In this document: one piece after another, positions 41,826-50,228 of the stretch
Numbering within the stretch: position 1 is the stretch's first letter
How the letters are laid out: every line of letters starts with the position of its first letter
Assembly (NCBI RefSeq): GCF_000024345.1
Contig: NC_013729.1
Location: forward strand, 7,130,001-7,194,000
Source: Kribbella flavida DSM 17836
Lineage (GTDB): Bacteria; Actinomycetota; Actinomycetes; Propionibacteriales; Kribbellaceae
Length of the DNA stretch: 64,000 nucleotides
Reading direction: 5' to 3'
Notes under the pieces: model-generated
Databases searched by the model: none
Told to the model about the DNA's origin: nothing
The model's input: the letters and a program-made list of their open reading frames with translations, nothing else
Made by a program: the position numbers and the translations under genes

Positions 41826-42698
41826 ATGCCGGACCCCGTCACCCACACCCTCGCCGTACCGGGCGCCACCCTCACGTACGACGTACGCGGTGAGCTGGCC
41901 GACCGGGACCAGCCGGTGCTGCTGCTGATCGGTTCGCCGATGGGCGCGAGCGGGTTCCCGACGCTGGCGTCGTACTTCGAGGACCGGACCGTGGTCACCT
42001 ACGACCCGCGCGGCGTCGAGCGCAGCGCGCGTACCGACGGCACCGGCGAGCTGTCGCCGGAGGACCACGCGGGCGACCTGATCGCGCTGATCGAGGCCCT
42101 CGACGCCGGTCCGGTCGACCTGTTCGCGAGCAGCGGTGGCGCGGTCAACGCGCTGGCCCTGGTCGCCCGCCGCCCCGAGCTGGTCCGGCGAGTGGTCGCG
42201 CACGAGCCGCCGTTGGCCGGACTCGTCCCGGACGCCGAGTACGCGCTGGCCGCGTGCGAGGACATCTACCAGACCTACCAGCGCGACGGGATGGGTCCGG
42301 CGATGGCGAAGTTCATCGCGATCACCCAGTACGACGGGGAAATCCCTGCCGACTACACCAGCCAGCCGGCGCCCGATCCGGCCATGTTCGGTCTGCCGAC
42401 CGAGGACGACGGCAACCGGGACGACGCCTTGCTCGGGCAGAACCTGCGCGGCTGCACGTCGTACCGGCCGGACGTGGACGCGCTGGCCAAGGCCACCGAC
42501 CGGCTGGTGATCGCCGTCGGCGAGGAGTCCAGCCGGCAGCTGGCCCGGCGCGGCGGCGAGGCGATCGCCGAGCGGCTCGGGCTGACCCCGGTCGTCTTCC
42601 CGAGCAACCACGGCGGCTTCCTCGGCGACGAGTACGGCATGCCCGGCAAGCCGGAGGAGTTCGCCGCGAAGCTGCGCGAGACTCTCGCGGCCGGCTGA
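41826..42698 (+). CDS. Alpha/beta hydrolase
   Basis: 290 aa. Nucleophile elbow DLFASSGGAVNAL (Ser near residue 101), oxyanion region LLLIGSPMGASGF, and catalytic His in PSNHGGFLGDEY near 262. TYDPRGVERS after strand 4 is usual for peroxidase/epoxide-hydrolase-like members. GGAGGAG precedes ATG 41826. Substrate unknown. A palindromic repeat starts 6 nt after the stop. Confidence 0.9.
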   Translation: MPDPVTHTLAVPGATLTYDVRGELADRDQPVLLLIGSPMGASGFPTLASYFEDRTVVTYDPRGVERSARTDGTGELSPEDHAGDLIALIEALDAGPVDLFASSGGAVNALALVARRPELVRRVVAHEPPLAGLVPDAEYALAACEDIYQTYQRDGMGPAMAKFIAITQYDGEIPADYTSQPAPDPAMFGLPTEDDGNRDDALLGQNLRGCTSYRPDVDALAKATDRLVIAVGEESSRQLARRGGEAIAERLGLTPVVFPSNHGGFLGDEYGMPGKPEEFAAKLRETLAAG

Positions 42699-42703
42699 AC
42701 CCG

Positions 42704-42789
42704 CACCACTCACCAACCCGCCGCGCTCGCCCGGCCGCACGCTCGGGCGGCGACCTCGGGGCGGGTTCGGGCGGGGTTGGTGCGTGGTG
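42704..42789. repeat. Palindromic intergenic repeat, copy C
   Basis: Arms CACCACTCACCAACCC (42704-42719) and GGGTTGGTGCGTGGTG (42774-42789) match over 16 bp with one mismatch, around a GC-rich centre that itself can pair. Same core as copy B at 30694. Immediately 3' of the hydrolase gene. Confidence 0.8.
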
Positions 42790-42818
42790 GACGTTCGCCG
42801 ATCTGGTTAGCTGGTCAC

Positions 42819-43190
42819 ATGACTGAGAAGCCTGAGATCGACTTTCCGGACGGCCCGCCGCCGGCGGATCTGGAGATCACCGACATCACCGAGGGCGACG
42901 GCGCCGAGGCCAAGGCCGGCTCCCGGGTGAACGTGCACTACGTGGGCGTGGCCCACTCCACCGGCGAGGAGTTCGACGCGTCGTACAACCGGGGCGCGCC
43001 GCTGGCCTTCCAGCTCGGCGTCGGCCAGGTCATCCAGGGCTGGGACACCGGCGTCCAGGGCATGAAGGTGGGCGGCCGGCGCAAGCTGGTCATCCCGCCG
43101 CACCTGGGCTACGGCGACCGCGGCGCCGGCACCGCGATCAAGCCGGGCGAGACCCTGATCTTCGTGGTCGACCTGATCAGCGTCAGCTGA
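42819..43190 (+). CDS. FKBP-type peptidyl-prolyl cis-trans isomerase
   Basis: 123 aa single FKBP domain, cytoplasmic, speeding proline isomerisation in protein folding. VNVHYVGVAHSTGEEFDASYNRG, FQLGVGQVIQGWDTGVQGMKVGGRRKL and IPPHLGYGDRGAG (each in part) hold the Tyr, Asp, Val-Ile, Trp and Tyr that line the FK506/proline pocket. ATG 42819; the frame extends upstream into the repeat element but lacks a ribosome site. Confidence 0.95.
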   Translation: MTEKPEIDFPDGPPPADLEITDITEGDGAEAKAGSRVNVHYVGVAHSTGEEFDASYNRGAPLAFQLGVGQVIQGWDTGVQGMKVGGRRKLVIPPHLGYGDRGAGTAIKPGETLIFVVDLISVS

Positions 43191-43203
43191 CCTCCAACCA
43201 AGC

Positions 43204-43243
43204 AGCCCCCGGATGCGTCACACCGGCGCAACCGGGGGCTTTT
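43204..43243 (+). terminator. Rho-independent terminator of the FKBP gene
   Basis: AGCCCCCGG (43204-43212) / CCGGGGGCT (43232-43240) perfect 9-bp stem followed by TTTT, 13 nt after the stop. Confidence 0.85.
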
Positions 43244-43292
43244 GGGTAGCAGTACTCATCCGCCGGCCGCCCGGATCTGCTGGACTGGGAGC

Positions 43293-43922
43293 ATGACGAT
43301 GGCGACCCTCAAGACGTCCGCCCCGGCGGCGGTCTCCCGGCCGTTCACCCGGTACGCCGCCCTGACGGCCACCGCGGCCCTGTTCCTGTTGTTGCTGACG
43401 GCCCTGATCTGGCCGGACCTGAGCGGGATCAAGGGCAAGGCCTCGACCGCGCGACTGGTGGTCTACCCGCTCGGCGCGATGGTGCTGCCGCTGTGGTGGT
43501 GGGCCTACGGCCGGTCGAGGAGCGCGTTGCACACCAGCTTCCCGTGGGCTGCACACCTGCTGATCACGCTGCCCTGGCTGGTCGACCTGATCGGCAACCG
43601 GCTCAACCTGTTCGACACCATCGCCTGGTGGGACGACGCCATGCACTTCGTGCTCTGGGGCCTGCTCACCGCCGGAGTTCTGCTCGCCTTCGCGCCCTGG
43701 CCGCTGTCGCGCGGACTGACCGCGTTCGTTGCCCTGGGCTTCGGTGTGACCGCCGCGGTGATCTGGGAGCTGGGCGAGTACTACGCCTTCATCCGCCACT
43801 CCGCCGAGCTCAGGACCGCCTACACCGACACCCTCGGCGACCTGTCGCTCGGCACCCTCGGCGCCCTCCTGGCCGGCCTGATCGTCTCCCACACCCGCCG
43901 CCGCCCACCTTTGCAGGGATAA
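43293..43922 (+). CDS. YjdF/DUF2238-like integral membrane protein
   Basis: 209 aa from ATG 43293 (MTMATL). About six transmembrane helices with two conserved-looking polar spots: DDAMHFVLWGLL and IWELGEYYAF, and TYTDTLGDLSLGTLGALLAGL near the end, the pattern of the YjdF/DUF2238 family. Function unknown in the family. Confidence 0.65.
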   Translation: MTMATLKTSAPAAVSRPFTRYAALTATAALFLLLLTALIWPDLSGIKGKASTARLVVYPLGAMVLPLWWWAYGRSRSALHTSFPWAAHLLITLPWLVDLIGNRLNLFDTIAWWDDAMHFVLWGLLTAGVLLAFAPWPLSRGLTAFVALGFGVTAAVIWELGEYYAFIRHSAELRTAYTDTLGDLSLGTLGALLAGLIVSHTRRRPPLQG

Positions 43923-44095
43923 CCCGCCACGTTGTGGCTTCTGCCCCTGGCGTACCCGGGGAGAACCCACAAGGGTCGCGGTGATCCCCCCGAATGGTGC
44001 ACACCGGCGGGAGCGAGGGCGGCGGTGTGCGGCCCGGGTGCTGGGGGCTGCTGGGCCGCTGGGGTCCGATTCGGCGGGGTGTGCTTGCGGCCGGG
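43923..44095. other. Gap between convergent genes
   Basis: 173 nt without a gene. GCCAC-GTT-GTGGC with a following TTCT (near 43929) could weakly terminate the upstream gene. Otherwise GC-rich sequence with nothing recognised. Confidence 0.35.
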
Positions 44096-45064
44096 TCAGC
44101 GATCCGTGGGGCGGCAGATGCCGTTGGCGAGGGCGCTGGCGGCGAGGGCCCGGGCTGCCGGACTGGCTGCCGCGGAACCGGCCTGGGGGGACAGGTCGTC
44201 GCGCAGAGCGGCCGGAGCGTCCACCCGGGTGGTGTGCCGCCCGATCGGGACCACCATCGGCGTACCGGCGACCGGGTCGGGAATCACCTTGACGGCCAGG
44301 CCGAAGACGTCGTGCACGACCTGCTCGGTGATCACCTGCCGGGGGTTGCCCTCAGCAACGATCCGGCCACCCTTCATCGCGATCAGGTGGTCGCCGAACC
44401 GGCAGGCCTGGTTCAGGTCGTGCAGCACCAGCACGATGGTCCGGTCGTCGCGCCGGTTCAGGTCGACCAGCAGGTCGAGCACCTCGAACTGGTGGGTCAG
44501 GTCGAGGAACGTGGTCGGCTCGTCGAGCAGCAGGATGTCGGTCTGCTGCGCCAGCGCCATCGCGATCCAGACCCGCTGGCGCTGACCGCCGGACAGCTCG
44601 TCGATCGGCCGGTCGGCGATCTCCAGCACGTCGGTGGACAGCATCGCGTCGGCGACGGCCTCGTCGTCGGCTTTGGTCCACTGCCGGATCCAGCCCTGGT
44701 GCGGGTACCGGCCGCGGCCGACCAGGTCGGCGACCGTGATGCCCTCCGGCGCGGTCGGCGACTGCGGCAGCAGACCCAGCTTGGTGGCGACCTCCCGGGT
44801 CGACACCTGCTGGATGCTCTTGCCGTCCAGCAGCACGGTGCCGCGGCTCGGCTTGAGCAGCCGGGCCATCGTCTTCAGCAGCGTCGACTTGCCGCAGGCG
44901 TTCGCGCCGACGATCACGGTGATCTTGCCGGTCGGGATCCGCACCGACAGGTCGTGAATGATCTCGCGCTGCTCGTACCCGACCGCCAGCTGCTCGACGG
45001 ACAGGCTGTGCGCGACCGTGGGCGTCACCGTGGGCTCGATCGTGGTTTCCACCGGGTTCTCCAT
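44096..45064 (-). CDS. Ferric-siderophore ABC transporter ATPase (FecE/FepC type)
   Basis: 322 aa. Walker A GANACGKST (the Asn-Ala-Cys form is typical of iron-siderophore ATPases), LGLLPQSPTAPEGITVADLVGRGRYPH (in part), signature LSGGQRQRVWIAMALAQ, Walker B ILLLDEPTTFLDL, H-loop LVLHDLNQA. A 60-residue C-terminal Ala-rich tail is extra. ATG 45064 starts 1 nt after the permease stop; GTG 45076 or 45073 would overlap it. Last gene of the importer operon; no binding protein nearby. Confidence 0.93.
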   Translation of the reverse strand: MENPVETTIEPTVTPTVAHSLSVEQLAVGYEQREIIHDLSVRIPTGKITVIVGANACGKSTLLKTMARLLKPSRGTVLLDGKSIQQVSTREVATKLGLLPQSPTAPEGITVADLVGRGRYPHQGWIRQWTKADDEAVADAMLSTDVLEIADRPIDELSGGQRQRVWIAMALAQQTDILLLDEPTTFLDLTHQFEVLDLLVDLNRRDDRTIVLVLHDLNQACRFGDHLIAMKGGRIVAEGNPRQVITEQVVHDVFGLAVKVIPDPVAGTPMVVPIGRHTTRVDAPAALRDDLSPQAGSAAASPAARALAASALANGICRPTDR

Positions 45065-45065
45065 C

Positions 45066-46145
45066 TCAGCCACCACTCCCCACCCGGTTCGCCCGGGCCA
45101 GCAGGAACATCAGGTACGGCGCGCCGACGACGCCGGTGACCACACCGACCGGCAACTGGGTGTCGCCGAACGCGTGCTGCGCGATCAGGTCCGACAGCGC
45201 CACCACCAGCGCGCCGATCAGCGCGGACGCGACCATTGCCGGTCCGGGCGAGCGGACCAGCCGGCGGGCGATCGGCGGCGCCACGAAGGCGACGAACCCG
45301 ATCGGACCGGCCGCGGCGGTCGCGACCGCGGCCAGCAGCACCGCGATCACGATCAGCCCGAGCCGCGAGCCCTCCACCCGCAGCCCCAGCCCGTACGCCG
45401 TCTCGTCGCCCAGCTGCAGGATCCGCAGCCGGTGCACGAGCAGGACCAGGAACGGCGTCAGCACCACCAGCGTGATCGCGACCGACCGCACGTGCGACCA
45501 GTCCCGCCCGTTGAGGCTGCCGGTGAGCCAGATCAGGGCCTGCTGCGCGACCTCCACCCGGGCCTTGGTCAGCAGGTACGACGTGACGCTGGTCGCGATC
45601 GCGCCGATCCCGATGCCGACGAGGATCAGCCGGTAGCTCGACACACCCCGGCGCCAGGCCAGCAGGTACATGGTGAACGCGGTCAGCAGCGCACCGGCCA
45701 TCGCCATTCCGGCGACGGCCGGACCGGTCAGACCGAGGGTGATGATCGCGAACACCGCGAACGCGCTCGCGCCGTAGGTGACGCCGATGATGTCCGGGCT
45801 GGCCAGCGGGTTGCGGGCGATGCTCTGGAAGATCGCGCCGGACATCCCGAGCGCCGCACCGACCAGCAGACCGGTCAGCGCCCGCGGCAGGCGGAGCCGG
45901 TTCACGATGAACTCGGTCGCCTTGTCGCCCTGGCCGAACAGCGTCTTCACGACGTCGACCACCGGGATCTTGAAGTCGCCCAGCGACAGCGAGACGCAGA
46001 AGGCGGCGAAGACCAGCACTGCGAGCACGGCCGTGACGGCGAGCCCGCGGGCCCGGCGTACGGCGCGGGCGCGGGTGATCACCTGGGCCGGGGTCAGCCC
46101 GGAGTTCGGCGCGTGGCCGGTCTCCGGGGCGGTCAGCTGGGCCAT
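45066..46145 (-). CDS. Ferric-siderophore ABC permease (FecD type)
   Basis: 359 aa, about nine to ten transmembrane helices. NRLRLPRALTGLLVGAALGMSGAIFQ, NPLASPDIIGVTYGAS and AAAGPIGFVAFVAPPIAR (each in part) are standard FecCD landmarks, the last being the ATPase-coupling region. ATG 46145 overlaps the upstream permease stop (TGATG). Forms a heterodimer channel with the preceding permease. Confidence 0.93.
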   Translation of the reverse strand: MAQLTAPETGHAPNSGLTPAQVITRARAVRRARGLAVTAVLAVLVFAAFCVSLSLGDFKIPVVDVVKTLFGQGDKATEFIVNRLRLPRALTGLLVGAALGMSGAIFQSIARNPLASPDIIGVTYGASAFAVFAIITLGLTGPAVAGMAMAGALLTAFTMYLLAWRRGVSSYRLILVGIGIGAIATSVTSYLLTKARVEVAQQALIWLTGSLNGRDWSHVRSVAITLVVLTPFLVLLVHRLRILQLGDETAYGLGLRVEGSRLGLIVIAVLLAAVATAAAGPIGFVAFVAPPIARRLVRSPGPAMVASALIGALVVALSDLIAQHAFGDTQLPVGVVTGVVGAPYLMFLLARANRVGSGG

Positions 46146-47218
46146 CACAGGTCCGCCAGCTTCCGGCGGCGGACCAGGGCGATGAAGAACGGCGCCCCGA
46201 TCACGGCGGTGACGATGCCGACCTGGAGCTCGCCGGGCTGCGCGACGATCCGGCCGAGCACGTCGGAGCCGAGCAGCAGGATCGGAGCCAGCAGCATCGA
46301 GTACGGCAGGATCCAGCGGTAGTCCGGGCCGGTGATCAGGCGGGCCACGTGCGGGATGGTCAGCCCGACGAAGCCGATCGGCCCCGCGGCGGCGGTGGCG
46401 GCGCCGGACAGCAGGACCACCGTGACGGCGGTGAACAGCCGGGCCGTGCCGACCCGCTGCCCGAGCGAGCGGGCCACGTCGTCGCCGAGCGACAGCGCGT
46501 TGAGCAACCGGCCGGAGACCAGGGCGAGCGCGATGCCGATCAGGATGAACGGCGCGACCTGGGCCGCGATCTCGGGGCCACGGCCGGCCAGCGACCCGAC
46601 CGACCAGAACCGGAACTGGTCGAAGGTGTCGACGTCGCCGATCAGCAGGGCGGTGGTCAGCGAGCCGAGCATCGCGGTCATCGCCGCGCCGGCGAGCGCC
46701 AGCTTGACCGGCGTCGCGCCCTCACGGCCGAGCGAGCCGAGCATGTAGACCGCGACCGAGGCGGCCGCCGCGCCGGCGAAGGCCAGCCAGACGTACGCCG
46801 TCAGGCTGGTCAGCCCGAGCCAGTAGATGCCGCCGACAACGAACAGGGCGGCGCCGCCGTTCACGCCGAGAATGCCCGGATCGGCCAGCGGGTTGCGGGT
46901 GACGCCCTGCATCAGCGCGCCGGACAGGCCGAGCGCCGCGCCCACCAGCAGACCGATCAGTGTCCGCGGGACCCGCAGCGAGTGCACGATCACGTGGTCG
47001 GTGTTCGTGTTGTCGTAGTGGCGCAGAGCGTCGAGGACCGTGCCGAACGGGATCTGCTTCGACCCGACGGCGATGCTGAGCAGACAGACCACCAGCAGCA
47101 GCACGACGGCGACCAGCAGCCCGGCGACCAGCGTGGTCCGGCGGGCGCGCGGACAACGCGGTACGACGTCCGCGGTGGCGGGGGCCGGCCTCGTGGCCGC
47201 GGCGGCAGGCGGGGGCAT
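46145..47218 (-). CDS. Ferric-siderophore ABC permease (FecC type)
   Basis: 357 aa. HSLRVPRTLIGLLVGAALGLSGALMQ, RNPLADPGILGVNGGAA and AAAGPIGFVGLTIPHVAR (in part) identify the family. First gene of the three-gene importer, transcribed away from the IdeR-like box; TATTCT (47270-47265, minus strand) is a plausible -10 just upstream of the box, so bound repressor would block transcription when iron is plentiful. Confidence 0.93.
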   Translation of the reverse strand: MPPPAAAATRPAPATADVVPRCPRARRTTLVAGLLVAVVLLLVVCLLSIAVGSKQIPFGTVLDALRHYDNTNTDHVIVHSLRVPRTLIGLLVGAALGLSGALMQGVTRNPLADPGILGVNGGAALFVVGGIYWLGLTSLTAYVWLAFAGAAAASVAVYMLGSLGREGATPVKLALAGAAMTAMLGSLTTALLIGDVDTFDQFRFWSVGSLAGRGPEIAAQVAPFILIGIALALVSGRLLNALSLGDDVARSLGQRVGTARLFTAVTVVLLSGAATAAAGPIGFVGLTIPHVARLITGPDYRWILPYSMLLAPILLLGSDVLGRIVAQPGELQVGIVTAVIGAPFFIALVRRRKLADL

Positions 47219-47236
47219 TGGACTTTTGGGATCCTC

Positions 47237-47255
47237 TTAGGTAAGGCTAACCTCT
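47237..47255. promoter_or_regulatory. DtxR/IdeR-type iron box
   Basis: TTAGGTAAGGCTAACCTCT matches the IdeR/DtxR 19-bp consensus TTAGGTTAGGCTAACCTAA at all but three positions. It lies in the 118-nt gap between the importer and the divergent siderophore-interacting protein, where one dimer pair could control both. Confidence 0.88.
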
Positions 47256-47336
47256 AGACGCCTCAGAATAGCCCGCTCGCCCCGGGGCCGCACCTGGGGT
47301 CCCCTGCTTTGTCACTACTTACTCCGGAGACCCGGC

Positions 47337-48170
47337 ATGACCACAGTGCTCGAACGGCCGATCACGTTCGACTCGGTCCTGGTGACCGTGGCCGCGATCG
47401 ACGACCTCAGCCCGCACCTGCGCCGGGTGACGTTCGTCGCCCCGGAGCTCGCGGACGTCGTCGTCGCGGGCCCGGACCAGCGGATCAAGGTGCTGCTCAC
47501 CCCGCCGGACGGCAGCGACCTGCGGCTACCGAGCGGCCCGGACTGGTACACCGAGTGGTGCGCGACGCCGGAGAACGAGCGTTTCGTGATGCGCACGTAC
47601 ACGGTGCGCGCGGTCCGGCCCGAGGTCTGCGAACTGGACATCGAGTTCGTGCTGCACGGCGTCAACGGGCCGGCGTCCGCCTGGGTCAGCGACGCCCAGC
47701 CGGGCGACCAGGTCGGGCTGATCGTGCCGTTCGCCGTCGACACCACCAGCGTCAAGGGGCTGCTGCACTCCGGCGTCGACTACGTGCCGCCGGCCGACAG
47801 CCTGCGCCGCGTCCTGGTCGCCGACGAGACCGCGCTGCCCGCGCTCGCCTCGATCCTCGAGCAGCTGCCGCCTTCCGTGCACGCGACCGTCTTCGTCGAG
47901 GTGCCCGACCTGCGCGACATCCGCGCCCTGCCGACCCCGGGTACCGCCGACATCACCTGGATCGCCCACACCGGCGCCCCGGCCGACTCTCCGAAGTCGT
48001 TGCTCGAGGCCCTCGAGTCGGCGACCCTGCCGCACGGCGTCGACTACGCCTGGGTGGCCGGCGAGTCCACCATGATCAAGTCCGTCCGCCGCCACCTCGT
48101 CGACACGGGCCTGCCGAAGTCCACGATCTCCTTCCAGGGCTACTGGAAGCGCGGCGAACCGCAGGTCTGA
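47337..48170 (+). CDS. Siderophore-interacting protein (NAD(P)H/FAD ferric reductase)
   Basis: 277 aa. FAD-binding beta-barrel with the RTYTVRAV motif (near residue 84), and SIP C-terminal part with LVADETALPALASIL and AGESTMIKSVRRHLV that bind NAD(P)H and carry the conserved acidic and basic residues. Reduces imported Fe(III)-siderophore to free the iron, the step after the divergent FecCDE importer. GGAGA lies 8 nt before ATG 47337. Confidence 0.93.
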   Translation: MTTVLERPITFDSVLVTVAAIDDLSPHLRRVTFVAPELADVVVAGPDQRIKVLLTPPDGSDLRLPSGPDWYTEWCATPENERFVMRTYTVRAVRPEVCELDIEFVLHGVNGPASAWVSDAQPGDQVGLIVPFAVDTTSVKGLLHSGVDYVPPADSLRRVLVADETALPALASILEQLPPSVHATVFVEVPDLRDIRALPTPGTADITWIAHTGAPADSPKSLLEALESATLPHGVDYAWVAGESTMIKSVRRHLVDTGLPKSTISFQGYWKRGEPQV

Positions 48171-48176
48171 AACGAC

Positions 48177-48205
48177 GCAGCACTGCTCGCGCGAGCAGTA
48201 GCTGC
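48177..48205. terminator. Hairpin between SIP gene and tetR
   Basis: Perfect 18-nt palindrome ACTGCTCGCGCGAGCAGT (48182-48199) extended by GCAGC / GCTGC with one bulged A, 6 nt after the stop, between convergent genes. Confidence 0.55.
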
Positions 48206-48243
48206 GATCCTCGTGCGCAACCGCCACACCGGCGGGGCACGGG

Positions 48244-48834
48244 TCAGCGAGCTTGGGCCGCCAGGCGTTCGTCGCGGACACCGGCGGCGTCGAGCAGGGT
48301 GGCAGCCAGCCGAACGCCGGTGCCGTTGAGCGGCTGAGCCCGCACGACCGCCCGAGCGCTGGCGCCGTCGAAGACCATCGTGAGCTGGACGGCCAGCGTG
48401 CCGGGGTCCTCGGCGTGGGTGCGAGCGAGCTCCGCGCGGAAGAAGTCGGTGAGAGCCTGCTTGAAGTGGCGCGCGACGACGCTGCCGGGATGCTCGGGAT
48501 TCTTCAGCTCGACCGCGGTGCTGACGAACGGGCAGCCCAGGTAGTTGCCGCTGGCAGCCATCTCCTCCTGCCGCTCGAAGACGGCAAGGATCCGGGCCCG
48601 CGCCGGGCGGTCGTCGTCCGGGCTGGGCAGCAGCGTCGCCTGGTAGTACGGGCCGCGGCTGGCCAGGCTCTCGGCGATCACCTCGTCCTTGGACCGGAAC
48701 AGCTGGTACATCGACTTCTTCGACACCCCGGCCGCCTTGCACAGCGCGTCGACGCCGATGCTCACGCCGTCGCGGTAGAACAGTTCGCTCGCGGCCTCCA
48801 GCAGCCGCTCGCGGGATGTCGCCTGGGTCGTCAT
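48244..48834 (-). CDS. TetR-family transcriptional regulator
   Basis: 196 aa. Helix-turn-helix at residues 8-55 (RERLLEAASELFYRDGV, GVDALCKAAGVSKKSMYQLF), then a TetR_C-type ligand domain with GCPFVSTAVELKNPEHPG (in part). ATG 48834 is 6 nt from TACGCT (minus strand), a leaderless arrangement. An imperfect palindrome GATAAAC...GTTTCTATC near 48891-48912 upstream could be its operator. Targets unknown; the divergent fusion gene is a candidate. Confidence 0.88.
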   Translation of the reverse strand: MTTQATSRERLLEAASELFYRDGVSIGVDALCKAAGVSKKSMYQLFRSKDEVIAESLASRGPYYQATLLPSPDDDRPARARILAVFERQEEMAASGNYLGCPFVSTAVELKNPEHPGSVVARHFKQALTDFFRAELARTHAEDPGTLAVQLTMVFDGASARAVVRAQPLNGTGVRLAATLLDAAGVRDERLAAQAR

Positions 48835-49014
48835 ACGACGAGCGTACCGGCTTCGCCCGCGCCGGGAAACCGTTCGGTCTACGCCGATAGAAACTTATCT
48901 GTTTATCTCCTACGGCGCTTCTCGTGACCCACGCGCTTCGAGGGTCTGCGGCCGGGCGTCGCCGACACGCTCCGCCCGCGCATTTTTGTAGAGATGCTGC
49001 ATAAAATGGTGGAA

Positions 49015-50196
49015 ATGATCGACGTCGTTGCGGTACTCCGTCCGGAAGATGTCACCCTCGATTTCCTGTCCGTGCTCGACCCGGCCCGCGGTCGCGAGGT
49101 CCACGTGCTCGTCGCCGACCGCGGCGCGTACCTGAAGCTGCCCGCCGCGACTCCGCTGGCCGGGCGGCTCGCGCCGCTCGCCGAGCTGCGCGGCACGGCC
49201 GCGGACGGTCGCAAGCCGTTCTCCCCCGGCGCGGCGGCGGACCTGATCACGCTGGAGACAGGCGACGTCGAGGCGACGGTGTGGACGCACAACCCGGCGG
49301 ACAGGCGCCCGCGCCGCGCGCGCTGGGGTCTCGAACTGGCCGGTCTCGTACGCCGCGCGCCGGTTGTGCACGCGGTCGGCGACGCCCCGGAGCTGCAGTG
49401 GACCACCGACGTGGACGAGCACCTGAGCCCGGCCCTGATCGAGGCCAAGCTCGCTTTCGTCAATCTGCACTGTGCCGACCTGATCGCGCTTCCCGAGCAC
49501 GACCAGAACGCGGTGCTCACGACGAGAGTGCCTGCGGTCGAGCGGTTCTTCGGGTCGATCCCGGACGAGCGCGCCCGGCTGTTCGCACTGACCGGCGACC
49601 TGGGCGACGACGCCGCGCTGGTGACCGATCCGTGGGAGTTCGCGACGTCGCCGTACGAGATCGAGCGGCTGGACGCGACCGCGGCCTGGGTCCGGTCGCA
49701 CCTGGACCCGGCGGCCGGACGGGTGATCGAGGTCGGCGCCTGCGAGGGCGCGCTGACCCGCCGCCTGGCAGCCGACGGTTACTCGGTCGACGCCACCGAG
49801 CCGAATCCCGTGTTCCTCGACCGGCTCCGGACGGCTGCCTCCGGCGTCGACGGCCCGGGCCCCGGTGTCATCGGCGGCGCCTGCGTGAGCGGGGACGTGC
49901 GGATCCACGCGCACAGCTACGAGGAGCTGGTGACGACCCGCCGGCTCACCGGTTCGGCGTACCTGCTGATCGAGCTCCTGTACTACGAGCAGGACCTGTC
50001 CCTGCTGGACCGGTTCCCCACCGACCGGCTGTTCGTGACGATGGAGCCCGTCGAGCTGGCGGCGCGGACCTGGCCGGCGAGCTGGACCGTCGACGAGCAG
50101 GTCGAGCTCGCCCTGCCGAGATTCGAGCCGGTCGCCGGCGGCCGCGCGTACGTCCGCAAACGCGGCAGCCGCGGCCTGCTCCTGAAGAGACGCTGA
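49015..50196 (+). CDS. Fusion of a degenerate PIG-L-like domain and a NodS-like methyltransferase
   Basis: 393 aa. N-terminal half (1-180) reads like a PIG-L/LmbE N-deacetylase scaffold: VVAVLRPEDVTL sits where AHPDDE-TL is expected and THNPADRRPRRARWG where the family has an H-x-D-H-like run, so the zinc ligands look lost. C-terminal half (200-393) is a Rossmann methyltransferase: DPWEFATSPYE then VIEVGACEGALTRRLA (SAM loop 237-252) and VDATEPNP, the NodS-type layout. ATG 49015 follows TAAAAT by 7 nt; ATG 48994 is an alternative. The 5' region is AT-rich compared with its surroundings. Substrate unknown, perhaps an amino sugar. Confidence 0.7.
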   Translation: MIDVVAVLRPEDVTLDFLSVLDPARGREVHVLVADRGAYLKLPAATPLAGRLAPLAELRGTAADGRKPFSPGAAADLITLETGDVEATVWTHNPADRRPRRARWGLELAGLVRRAPVVHAVGDAPELQWTTDVDEHLSPALIEAKLAFVNLHCADLIALPEHDQNAVLTTRVPAVERFFGSIPDERARLFALTGDLGDDAALVTDPWEFATSPYEIERLDATAAWVRSHLDPAAGRVIEVGACEGALTRRLAADGYSVDATEPNPVFLDRLRTAASGVDGPGPGVIGGACVSGDVRIHAHSYEELVTTRRLTGSAYLLIELLYYEQDLSLLDRFPTDRLFVTMEPVELAARTWPASWTVDEQVELALPRFEPVAGGRAYVRKRGSRGLLLKRR

Positions 50197-50228
50197 CCGC
50201 ACCTTCCCTACCTCGTCTGCGACGGAAC

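Noticed and set aside
44331..45139. Plus-strand frames over the siderophore importer genes
   Set aside because: Antisense shadows of the ATPase and permeases, whose motifs are intact on the minus strand.
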